NCBI GenBank assembly: GCA_910589415.1
Contig: OU342635.1
Span: 12,710,001-12,774,000 of the forward strand
Direction: 5' to 3'
Length of the DNA stretch: 64,000 nucleotides
Source of the DNA: Malachius bipustulatus
Taxonomy: Eukaryota > Arthropoda > Insecta > Coleoptera > Melyridae
Shown: piece by piece, positions 36,372 to 47,205 of the stretch
How the letters are laid out: every line of letters starts with the position of its first letter
How positions within the stretch are numbered: position 1 is the stretch's first letter
The notes under the pieces: model-generated
The model's input: only the letters and a program-made list of their open reading frames with translations
Databases searched by the model: none
What the model was told of the DNA's origin: nothing
Translations under genes and position numbers: made by a program

Positions 36372-36444
36372 GAATACTCGATCCGGGTCAGCTCATAATA
36401 TTATTATGAGCTGATTATTATGAGCTGACCCGGATCGAGTATTC
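36372..36444. repeat. 29-bp perfect inverted repeat (hairpin)
   Basis: GAATACTCGATCCGGGTCAG and the following nine bases are exactly mirrored at 36416-36444, around a ~15-bp ATTATGAGCTGATT-like spacer that itself repeats part of the arm. No transposon ends were identified. Confidence 0.75.
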
Positions 36445-38189
36445 AGCTGGCCTAGGTTGATTAAAAAATTGAACCGGTCTGAAATTTAATTCTTTTTGAA
36501 TACAGATTACTTTTTGCAGCTACAAAACTAACACTATAACATTTTCCTGAACGACACAACCTTAATATGGTGAAGACTTTTTATTTATAGCTCATCAGCC
36601 TGACATATTACCATACCAGAGGAGTGTGTCGAACAGAAAGAAAACCAATCCACATAAGTAATAAATTGATTTGTCGGATACATCTTTTTCATTATAACGA
36701 CTGAAAGAGTACAACTCTCAATAATATGAACAGCAATTACCTTGCGAGACTAATTTCAAAACTTTTTTTTCTTATAAACTAATGTGACTGGCTCCAACAC
36801 TGATATGTTTATTGAGATTTGGGAGGTAATTGCTTTTTCAATGAATAGTCAAATGACAGTGAAACGGATTTTCGAAACAAAGGAAGGTGACTTCTTTGTT
36901 TTCATGACACTCTTCATAATATTGATAGTTCACTCATTCGTCAATAGGATGCTATTTACAGAGCACCTACATTTTAGGCACTCTCTCATGGGTCGGTACG
37001 GCGTCGGCGCGGCGGAGACTCTGCATGCCGAGTAGATACCGCGGCAATGTAATTCAATAGCCTGCCTCTCAGAGGTTGGCGCCTCACATCACCAATGCAT
37101 GTTTTCGACATCCGCTCATGCAGCACATTTCACTTTGGAAACTGCATTTATGGGTTGATGACGTAGTACATTTTATTAAATGATTGGCGATAACTTCAAG
37201 AAAAAACTATTGAACTGAAACTGTCTAAACTGAATTGAATATTCAAAAGTAAGTATAATAAATAATAATATTAAATCTGAGAGCGCCGAAACTGTGCAGC
37301 ACCTTGACAGGTTCAAAGCGGTCCAGCAACTATAAAACAAATGTTCTGAAGATGTCGTACCCCTAAAGAGTCGATGATGCTGTAGCGACCCTGAAGAGAG
37401 AGGCCTTACTCATAGCGGTGTCTTCAATTTGAGAATTAAAACATTAAAACAAGTTAAAACATGAGTTGAAAATCAGTGTTTGTTGTCGGGGGATTGAATT
37501 GTATAATAAATAAGAAGTCGGTAAACTTAAAATTTTTTCTTGAATACGTTCTAAACGTATTTCTTGGGGTAGGGGGGGGGGTAGCTGGTCCCAGTAGAAA
37601 TACAAATTTCGTCACCTTGAGAATAATAAACTTATTAGTAGGTTTTTTTAATTAATTAATTTAATTAATTAAGTAGACTTTAAGGGAATAAATTTATAAC
37701 ATATAATATGTATAAATGGTATAATAATTAATAGCCTCATAGAGTTTTCATAGTCAAAATAATCAAAACCAGCAAGAATTTTGCTCTTTTTGTGTACAAA
37801 ATGTAGGGTATAATAAAAAGACACGACACAATAGCTTTCAGCCACCCGTAGCTGATTCGTTCCTGTATTAGATTTGATGCAATAATCGTTCTTTTATCGA
37901 ATTGATGCGATAAAATGGCGATTTAAAATAAACTATACTGGCTGCTGGATAATGTCACTATTGATGTTTTGGGAACCTGAATTTTAACGCCACTAAAATA
38001 TCGGCGCTATAGGAATCTATCCGAAAAATTAAATAAAGATTGGATACAAGCCCATAGTTTAGTAGGCTAGGTTGCAATTTGCATAATTGATTGCATTTCT
38101 AATTATTATTCACACACAGGGACTCTAATTACGTAGGTAGGTATATTAAAAATTTAGCAAAGTAGGGTAGCGTTCTCAATTCTCATATT

Positions 38190-38650
38190 CGGTATATTAC
38201 TGTACCTACATACAGTGATGACGCTTATAGTCCCTCCACTCTTTAAATTCTCAGTCATATTATGTAATACGAATTTTCTATTGTCTATGGTCAAAGATGA
38301 TGCTGCACTCCCTGTCAGCTTCACAATTTTGAGGGGCATTAGACCTCATTTCAAAGGTATTTTCTAGTAAGATTCATGCCAAGGAATTTAGTTTTTGTAT
38401 CAAAGTTTTATCTCATTCTGCTCAGAATTTAAAGGGTGGGCTCTCTGACACAGACTCTCAAAATTAAATTTTTTATAATTGCACCTTTAAAATAAGGTCT
38501 CATAGAACTCCATGCCATTTTAAACTTAGAAGTTGGCAGGGACCACAAGTCATTTATTTTCGGCTCTTTAGTTGAAACAAGATTCACACATAAGACAGTA
38601 GGAGGGGGGACTATAAGTGTCCTCATTGATGTAGAAAAAAGCACTACTTG
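38190..38650. repeat. Possible foldback element, arms around 38216-38242 and 38599-38625
   Basis: GATGACGCTTATAGTCCCTCC pairs (with mismatches) with GGGGGGACTATAAGTGTCCTC (each shown at no more than 21 bases; the core match is TTATAGTCCC). The interior gives two minus-strand frames (61 and 85 codons) that match no family. The element nature is inferred from the inverted arms only. Confidence 0.4.
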
Positions 38651-39599
38651 ATTTCCATACCCGTGAGTTTCTATGTCAAATGTCATAATATAAGCTTAGT
38701 ATTTTTTATAATATAATCAGCTCTAAGTCATGTGTTACCGTTGCTTAAACTCCGATCTCGCTAGAAAATTCACTTATGGCTACAAACGTGAAAATGAACG
38801 GAAAAGAGAGATGAACATTTTTTGCCCTTACTTTGAATAATTCATGAATCATGATAATTATTGATGTGCTGCATTCTTTATAACCCGTAAATAATTTGAA
38901 ACGCGTACCTATATCATTTTCCAGCTCTAAAAAATGCCTGTGGAATTTTTCACTGCCCTTTTGACGTGAAGACCGACTGTATCAAAAATGGAACAATAAA
39001 AACGAATCGGTATGCAAATATGAGAGCCAGCTGAACTTGGCATGGGAATGGAGGCCACCGGGTCAACAGAAATTTAAAAACGGGGTGAGAAAATTAATTT
39101 GCACAAATACATCAGGATGCTCCAGTTGAGAAGAATGTCGGGAGATGGTAGTCATTGTAAAAAAATACAGTGTGACCCATTTTGTTAGAGCTTGATGAGC
39201 AGTAGTTTTGGAGCAAGAAGCGGCCATTTCTACCAAATCTAAGATCTACTAGATCAGTGTTTATATAGTTTTTTTTTTCAGTCTGGGCGCGCCACTGGAT
39301 TCTCAAAGGATCTCTTCAATTGACACTATACTAAATTTTATCAAAACCTGTTGAGTATCAACGATTTTATAGCACAAGGTAAGGGGTTATGCACCCAAAG
39401 CGAATAGGCATTTTCGAGGCTCTTTTCGTCAATTCCACTGGCCACAAGCAATTTTTCATCTTCTTCTTTTAAAGTGCCATACCCGCATATCAGACGTAGG
39501 CTACCTCTTGCATATCATGTCCGTGGTGCGCGAGCTATCAGTTCACACAGACAATCATATTTTTTTATGAACATTCGAAAATGAATCTCAAAAACAATG

Positions 39600-39682
39600 C
39601 GGGCCGAACCAGGATCGAACTCACGATCTTTGGCTCCGTGGCCAGCGGTCTTCACAACTTCCCCACGGAGTCACTTCTTAAA
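39600..39682 (-). repeat. tRNA-like sequence, probable SINE head
   Basis: On the minus strand, GTGACTCCGTGGGGAAG resembles a pol III A box and GAGTTCGATCCTGG contains a near-perfect B box (GGTTCGATCC type), spaced about 50 bases as in a tRNA. The sequence between does not fold into a clean cloverleaf anticodon arm, so a tRNA-derived SINE or tRNA pseudogene is more likely than a functional tRNA. Confidence 0.5.
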
Positions 39683-39689
39683 AGGTAAG

Positions 39690-41560
39690 TTAACCATGAA
39701 AACAAAAAATTGAATTTGAGCCAAACCTGAAAACAACAGCTACGATAAATCATTTACGATAAAATTTTGTTTAGTACCGTTTTGAGAGCTGGCGAATCCA
39801 GTGGCGTGCCAAGATTTTTTTCTAAAAAATCGCTAATCCGAATTCTTGAAATCTAATTTGGTTGAAGTAGTTAATATTCGACAGGTTCATTTAGTATAAT
39901 AACGTTTTGAGAGATTGTGAACCCAGTTTGATAACTGTGATTTTCACAATCGAAACGCAATCGCTTACATTGTCCCATCTTTTCAAAAATCTAGTTTTAA
40001 ATAAAATTTTGAAATAAATAAATTTTAAATTACCCCATACTTCATTAGGTTTTAAGATATTAAGATATGTTCTTATGGATAAAAAAATTGAGCTGAATTT
40101 GACATTAACATTTCACCATCTATTATGTTCTTGATTCTACGCCACTGGAAATGAGAATTGCAGCTTTTGTTACGGCGTACAGAGCAAAATTCACATTCTA
40201 GTTGCGTCATATATCTGATGAGCTTTCTGGTGCTATTATATATTATGTTTACCTGCGGAGGATTCAGCACTTTGCTTCCCGGATTTTTAAATAATGTTTA
40301 CATACCTCTAAAAACTCCCGTTGGATAATCCGGACGATGATGAAGATACGTAGCTCGACCTAATGGCTCTGGAAAATCAGTCAAAAATCCTGTCATAATG
40401 GAATAAGCAGAGGTGCAATCACGAAATGGCTTTCCTAATTGTGCGGGAAAAATACATCTTCCGTATTTTTCCTTATATGTCTGATTTGAAAGACAACGTC
40501 ATAGGAGAAAGAAAAATGTCAGTCCGGGTCGTGAAATTTTTCAAGTAAAATTTACAGTCTCTATTCCTCTTCTTACTCCTCTGTGGAATAAGTAATCTTT
40601 CTCTCTCTCCCTCTTCGTCGCGAACAGAGACCCGGGGACTCGAGAAGAGTCTCACGAACGAGTCTTGACATTTATTCCTTTATACCCACAGAAGCTCTCT
40701 CCCATATCATCCGTGTAATATTTAAAATCTCTGGAGGCTCCGGGACTCGCTACAAGGATTTTTTTACAAACAATTCTTAAAAAGGAGAATCGAAAATGAC
40801 AGATCATGAACGCGACCTTACCAAAATCCGACCGTTTTGATAAATATTTTATTTTAATAAAGATTTTATTGTTTAACTCGCTGGCCTGTTTATTAGAGCT
40901 ATTATATGTCTCGTTTTAATTACTACAGCTTAGCATACTGTATTATGTTCCCGATTAGATAACAGGAGTAAATATTTGAGTAGAGATTTCCATAGAAATT
41001 GTAACCATTTTAGCGATGTTAGTTTAACGATAAGATAATGTATACGCAGGTAGGTAAATCAAGTGATATTAAATAACATTTAATTTCATGAATATCAGCT
41101 TTCTTACTTTAGGAGGCCCTAACCGACCTTATATAGAGTGTATAAATAAAATTAAATAAACAATCTTAAAAAAAAAGAAAAAGACTCCAGAATGTTAAGA
41201 ATTCTGATGCCATAGTGCCCAAATAGGATGTGAGAAGGCCGCATCTTCCTTAGTATTGAACTAGTGAGAATTGAAAGTTTACTAAAATACGGAGCTGAAA
41301 TATTTAAAACGAAAAGTGAGGTACTGTAAAAAAAAACAAAACGCTAATATACCCGATTTTATTTCAGGATGAGTTACAGGTTCTGAAAGTTTTCTGCATA
41401 GGAGTCAATTTAAGAATACTTAAGTATTTAACTTTATACCTGTTAGAAAAATTGCTTAGTTTTCTTTTAACAAGTAAAACCATGTCAAAGCACCAAGTAA
41501 AACCATGTTTTTATTATCAAATTTGCTCCTTTTGCAGAAAACGTTGATGTCCTGTAACTC
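39690..41560. other. Non-coding stretch
   Basis: No gene recognised. Isolated CAGTGGCG / CGCCACTG half-motifs occur at about 39800 and 40138. 40540-40760 is a CT-rich then GC-richer patch (CTCTCTCTCCCTCTTCGTCG, GACCCGGGGACTCGAG). Confidence 0.45.
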
Positions 41561-41568
41561 CTTAAATA

Positions 41569-42330
41569 ATGAAAGACATATACATAATAATAGAGCAAGA
41601 GCCCGTGACTGTCAGGCCTTCGTTATTTTATAAAACTGAAAGCTTATATGCGCATGTCCCCAACAAAGGTAAGAACAATGCAGTGACTATGAAGTTTGGA
41701 TCATCGTGGCTTTGGCAGGTAACAGCTGAAGAAGGTGTACAAAATAACTCCTTAAAATTACCTCTTAAAAGTATGAAGAGTAATTTTTTTAAACTTGAAG
41801 GGCATGTAGTAAATGCAGAAATAGGAAAAAAATTGTTTGTAAACATGAGTCGTTGTATATATTTACACAGCTCATAAATATGAAATTATTAAATCACTAC
41901 TCGTCATGACTTGCGAATGACAAAATTCGCAACAACGTTCCGTCTAAATAAGTTGTGGTACACACCAGAAAAGATTACTTAGAAAAAATGAAAGAAGCAC
42001 AATCTCTGTGGATTTAAGGAGGACCAAAGTCAAAAGCGCATTCCTCTTAGCTCTGCTCTTAAAAGTAGATAAAGCAATTGTTAAATAATGAACCATCTGC
42101 ATACAAATGAACCAAGAAAGTCTCCAGTGCGGATGGTTTGATAAACATTTACATTGCTTCCGTCAGCAGATTTGGTCGCAGCCACAAGTTGTCCAAAAAT
42201 ACTTTCACAAATTATCAAAGAAGGTAATTTTCGACCTGAACAGGTTTTCAACGCTGATGTTCAAAAAACGCTGAAACTTTCAAGTTCTTCTGGAGACCAT
42301 GCTCAAACCACGCTAGTCTATACTATTTAA
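41569..42330 (+). pseudogene. Decayed Tigger/jerky-like (pogo) transposase relic
   Basis: Pieces in successive forward frames resemble the CENP-B/jerky-type DNA-binding region and the start of the DDE domain of Tigger transposases: RRTKVKSAFLLALLLKVDKA (about 42020), GWFDKHLHCF (about 42130, cf. W..RF..R) and IIKEGNFRPEQVFNADVQKT (about 42215, cf. II.EG.Y.PEQIFNADETGL). Many stops separate them. The 102-codon frame at 41569-41877 immediately upstream may be part of the same relic but shows no motif. Confidence 0.45.
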
Positions 42331-42458
42331 CGTCAAAAAATCTTGCATGCAGAAACTAATTATATAAATAAAAACGTATATAAATAAAAAAGTGAGGAAA
42401 CAATAAATACAAACAAGCACAAACACAAAAAAACCTCAATGCTTCAAGGGAAATATTT

Positions 42459-45084
42459 CGATCATGTACCTACACTCCAATTCATGTTTAATAGGTGTTG
42501 TACCGGTTCGTTTGTTTTCATTCAAGTTCGTTTAATTTTATTCTACTACCTTCGTTCGCTCTGTTCATTCGTGCGCGTTCGTTATGTATGGACGGGCCTC
42601 TTAAAAAAGAATAGGTACTCCTTTGGCATTCTAAGCATGCGCTTTCGCTGGGTGTCGGAAATAGGCTTACGTGTCCGCAACCCTAAGAGGTAACAACAGG
42701 GGCGTCCCTTCATTCACTTGCCAGAAAACCAACACTTCACGTCGCTCGGCTTTTACAACTTTTTCAATTTTAACCAGTAACCGTGTTATTGAGTAATCCC
42801 AAAGTCTTCAACTTTTTAAACGCCACCCGCTTCGCACTTTGGAAGAGGCTTTTGAACTCTTCTCGTCTTTTGTTTCTCTATGTTTGAATTAAATTGTAAT
42901 CAGATTTGAACCCCCATATCGTAATTTAATCACACGCGTCTTCTCACCATTCATGTTGTTACATCCTAAGGTTACGGACACTGTAAAGCTGAGAACTGTG
43001 CTGGTGATAGGATAACTACCCGAAACCGGTCAACAGACTACCCTGTTAATATATTTTAAACAAGATACTAATGACATATTGCAAAACAATACGCCATTCA
43101 TTGATGCCGCTCTGTGAGTAAAGGGTTGAGATTGTAGACACATGTTTCATCCAAATTGGGACTCTTCAGTACAATGTATCTTACTAGCATACAGCACAAC
43201 CTCGATCTCTTAACCTTTGTGAGGGGACCGATTAAAATGATTAATTGATGAATCATCAATGAATGGCATAGGTATTGTTTCGCAATATACAGGGTGTATC
43301 AGCTCGATTTAGACACCGGTAAGGGCCGTGTAGGTCTCGTCAAGACGAAACGTTTTTTTATTTGAAGTTTTTGGATTTGGACCTTCGTTGCGGAAATATG
43401 GCTGACTTCGGGTTTTTAGTTTTTTGGCTCCAGTTTCGGCATTTTTCGGTTCTCGCCCAAACTGAAACTAGTTTTGGAAACTCCTTAGCTTCAGTTACAA
43501 CTTTCATATTGAAGTCAAGGTTCTATCTCTGTTTGATTCAAAATGGCGACATGCCCAAGACTTTGACATTAAATAATTTCAAAACTGCAAAAAAATTTTT
43601 TGCAATATTTTGTGGGCATGTCGCCATTTTGAATCCAACAGAGATAGAACTTTGACTTCCATATGAAAGTTGTAACTGAAGCTAAGGAGTTTCCAAAACT
43701 AGTTTCAGTTTGGGCGAGAACCTAAAAATGCCGAAACTGGAGCCAAAAAACTAAAAACCGGTCTAGACTAAAAAGTCGGCCATATTTCCGCAACGAAGGT
43801 CCAAATCCAAAAACTTCAAATAAAAAAACGTTTCGTCTTGACGAGACCTACATGGCCCTTACCGTTGTCTAAATCGAGCTGGTACACCCTGTATCTCTCA
43901 TCTCTTGTCTAAAAATGGCTAGCAGGTCGTCACATATGACGCACACCGGTGGGCACTGCACTCAGTTTTTGGCGTACGTTTTGGCTGTCTGCGGTGGATC
44001 CTATGGCGCAAGTGCAGTTTTTATCTTTTAGTTATTTTCAATATATTTTATGGTTATTTGACCTGTTCTATTCAAATTACGTTGAGTATACCACGACAAA
44101 TCACATTCAAATAACTTTGTTAACAAATAAATGAATTTGTTAGTATTTTCCTTGTAATTTATTGTACTGGATTGGCTGAACCTTAAAGTATAAAAATACT
44201 GATTGTCATAGGAATTATAATTTTATGCAAAAATTGGTGCAATAATAAATTGATAGTAATCACTAGATTACTGTTATTTCAAAGCGTGTTAACAGCAAAA
44301 CGTTACTGTTGCATTGTTACAATTACTACCCTTGTCAAAATTAATTTCTGAATAAATGCATGAAGTAATAAGGCGGTTGACCTTATTCAAGAATATCAGC
44401 ATACCTCAGCCTTATCTCACTCATGCAATTGTAATTAACTTCGTATTTAACTCAAAGAAAGGCATTTCAAAGTGTTGATTATTATTATTAAAATGCAGTA
44501 TACTTTCCATATGGATATTGATCTTACCTTAATAGTTAGAAAAATAATGTAAAATAAAGGTAATGACCTTTATCTTAAATTTGGTCACTATTATCTTATT
44601 GTAATTATACATGGCACTAAGAAAAATAATGTTCAAGCTGATTACACAGCTTGTCAATTGAGAAGAAAAAGGCATGTAAATTTGGTTGCTATATTTCTTA
44701 CCAACAGAAAAAATAAGTCAGCATTTAGTCTGCAAATTTTAAAATTACTTTTTTATAATGAAACTGTCTATAGCATTTCTAAATTAAATATTGTTAAAAA
44801 TCCAATACGTTCAATTCGGTCAAACATGTCAAATATTTCTATTTTTTTAGACAGTTTACCGAAATTTCAATTATGACCTTTACTAAGAAATAACTTGTTA
44901 GTTTTTTATGTTTTTTCAATATAAGTAAGTATACCCCTATGCAGCGTCCTAGTCTATCGAACGCGGACGAATGAACAGAGCGAACAGAAGTAGTAAAACA
45001 AAATCACACGCACTTAAATGAACACAAACGAATCGGAACATCCCCTGATTCCTCTGTCAAACATGAATCGAATGTACATGATAG
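42459..45084. mobile_element. 2.6-kb element with ~140-bp terminal inverted repeats
   Basis: GATCATGTAC and the following ~150 bp on the left (TTCGTTCGCTCTGTTCATTC at 42551) recur inverted on the right (GAATGAACAGAGCGAACAGA at about 44969, ending GTACATGAT at 45076-45084). The interior contains the palindromic element at 43290-43891 and no recognisable transposase. Class unknown; possibly a non-autonomous DNA transposon. Confidence 0.6.
43290..43891. mobile_element. 602-bp palindromic CAGGGTGTATC element
   Basis: TA-flanked (43288-43289, 43892-43893). CAGGGTGTATCAGCTCGATT is mirrored by the right end, and the arms stay highly similar to within a few tens of bases of the centre (about 43600, where ATGGCGACATGCCCA pairs with TGGGCATGTCGCCAT). 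A 97-codon open frame in the left arm is a product of the repeat, not a gene. It is the best-preserved hairpin in the window and so probably the most recent. Confidence 0.85.
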
Positions 45085-45861
45085 TGGTACTTGTTTTTTC
45101 GTGTTTAGAGGTAATTGGAAATGTTAAAAAATACTTTCTTGATAATATGGTAAAAAATTCTGGAACATCAATAATTTAAGGCTTAATTTTACCCCATTAA
45201 AGCTATTTATTTTTACAGAAAATAGGAATATCTACTTATTTATTACGAAGGACGACAGTGTTTTATAACTCGCATAGTCAGTATGTTGAAAAGAAATTTT
45301 TAGAATAAGAAAACTTTTATTCAATAATTTGAAACATGATTGGCACAGGTATACATGTAGCAGACAGTTTTAGGACATTATGTCATAGATCACGTTGTAT
45401 ACGCCTCCGGAGAGTATGCTATTATTCCTTCAGCATTTGTAGCCCTCAAGTTTCGCCCTATGGCTACAAATTACATCTCAGGAATCAAATACACTCTACC
45501 TTGATGTATAGTCTCCTTGAAGAATATTATATCCGTTTTCGAGGTTTATTGATTTTGCTATTTCAAAGATTATGATAAACGTATACTTGTACGGTTTCTC
45601 CAGAATTTATACAAACTATAGGTATAATTTTCTTGAAATATGTACCTATGCAACTTAAGAATTAAAAAAATATGAAACTTAGGCGAGGAAAAGAGCTAGA
45701 AAATTTAAATATTTTATTTAGATTAAATCACGACCAGATATACGTCCCTATTCATTAAACTTGAAAATATTACTCTGGAGTTATATTTTGAATTTTCTGA
45801 CAACTGATTTGTCTAATGCTCAAACCCTACGAACGCTACCAATTTTAAACCAATCAGAAGA
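45085..45861. other. Spacer, nothing recognised
   Basis: AT-rich; the 79-codon frame at 45336-45575 matches no family. Confidence 0.4.
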
Positions 45862-46159
45862 ACTCTCTTCTTCAAACCATTTTTCTAGTCATCAACTCCT
45901 GATGACAACCTAGAGGTTGGGGGAAAACAGATGAAGAGTTTTCAGTGAGTCACTGTGCTTTTTGCTACAATAAAAAAGGGTGAAATTTTGGATGACAGAG
46001 TGTAGATTTAGATCAAAATTTCAGACAGCAACTCTCTTCTTCAAACCGTTTTTCTAGTCATCAACTCCTGATGACAACCTAGAGGTTGGGGGAAAACAGA
46101 TGATAAGTCACTGTGCATTTTGCTACAATACAAAAGGGTGAAATTTTGGATGACAGAGT
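45862..46159. repeat. Tandem duplication, two copies with 169-bp period
   Basis: The first copy (45862-46001) begins ACTCTCTTCTTCAAACC and ends GATGACAGAGT; the second (46031-46159) repeats it with a few changes and a short deletion (ATGAAGAGTTTTCAGTGAGTCAC became ATGATAAGTCAC; only the shared parts are conserved). Each unit also contains ATCAACTCCTGATGAC and a GAGGTTGGGGGAAAA motif. Recent local duplication. Confidence 0.85.
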
Positions 46160-47046
46160 TTGCGAGCCGTTCGGACCTCGCAACCATGTACTAATTATTA
46201 GCCGTGTCTCTGCACACGAGCGGCTCGCGGCCAGCTCGGTTCTCGTCCGGCTCTCATATCTATAGGTATATACGCACCTTTATTATCTCCCTTAGCTAAA
46301 CATTATTATTTATGTGACCTCATTTTCAATGATCTTATCTTTCTCGAGCATCAACCTGCGATAATATTTTTTCCAAAACAAACTGCCAATCATAACATAG
46401 ATATACACTCTGGAAGTTCGATTAGATCTTTGGTCTAGATCAAAGATCTATAATTATTGCTCTATGGATTTTTCACACAATATACAATAAATTTCCTTAT
46501 AAAACTGTATAAGCTATAATTGATTGACCGTAGTAATAATTACTTTTTTAGCGCATCGCCTCTGAAAGACGATTTTTCAGTAGCTCAGTAGCCGGCGGAA
46601 TGACGTATATTGCAGCCTGCATGCAACAGCAGCTCGCTTTCAAGCGTAGAAAATTTTCCAGCCCGCAACGAACGTTTTTCCTGGCCCTAGGGCGGACAGA
46701 TTTAGGAGTTACTATAGCAACTACTGATAGTGTTATCAGTTAGTGATTACGCGGCAGGTGAGAGCGAAATTGAAGCACACAGCTGACAACTAAACCGAGA
46801 CCACTATACCTACGCGCATAATAATTCAATCAAGTCTAAACGAGCTGGAAATATAATAACAGGTAGGTACCTATCTAATTATAACGATTAACGGAGGTTA
46901 CTAGTTTCTGAGGTTTCGTCAATAAAAAAACAAAATGAACGCTAGACAGGAAAATTTCACTGACAGTGAATTAATTTGTACGCCACCACATATTCGCCAA
47001 CAATAAGCTAACAAGCCAAAGTATTCGGTGTTCTACCGCGATGCGC
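46160..47046. other. Spacer with a small perfect palindrome
   Basis: 46423-46450 reads TAGATCTTTG...CAAAGATCTA around GTCTAGAT. 46200-46250 and 46580-46700 are GC-richer (GAGCGGCTCGCGGCC). No gene recognised. Confidence 0.4.
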
Positions 47047-47205
47047 TAAAAAATAGCGTCTATATCTCGGCCGGAAAGTCCATTTCAGCTCGTATTCAAT
47101 CGACCCTTGCTCCGCTACGCTCCGCTCCGCTCCGCTCGGCCCGATAACTTCATACTCGCTGAAATGAACTTCTTTCCGCCCTTGATATAGAATATACTAT
47201 TTTTT
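47047..47205. repeat. Inverted repeat with a CTCCG tandem run in the loop
   Basis: AAAAAATAGCGTCTATATC and CGGAAAGTCCATTTCAGC pair with GCTGAAATGAACTTCTTTCCG and GATATAGAATATACTATTT (short mismatched stretches). The loop carries GCTCCGCTACGCTCCGCTCC, about five imperfect copies of CTCCG. Probably a small foldback element. Confidence 0.6.

Larger units (their letters stand above)
35653..39597. other. Non-coding stretch with small inverted repeats and a GC-richer island
   Basis: No gene recognised. Contents: a GCTGCTGCTGCTG tract (36081), a strong hairpin (36372-36444, listed separately), a GC-richer island at 36960-37140 (CGGTACGGCGTCGGCGCGGCGG), a G run near 37570, and an inverted repeat 38216-38625 (listed separately). 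Confidence 0.45.

Noticed and set aside
39600..39682. Functional tRNA gene on the minus strand
   Set aside because: A and B boxes are visible, but no proper anticodon arm or acceptor pairing; more likely a SINE head.
43362..43655. 97-codon open frame
   Set aside because: Lies wholly in the arms of a palindrome; hydrophobic and repetitive, with no family motif.
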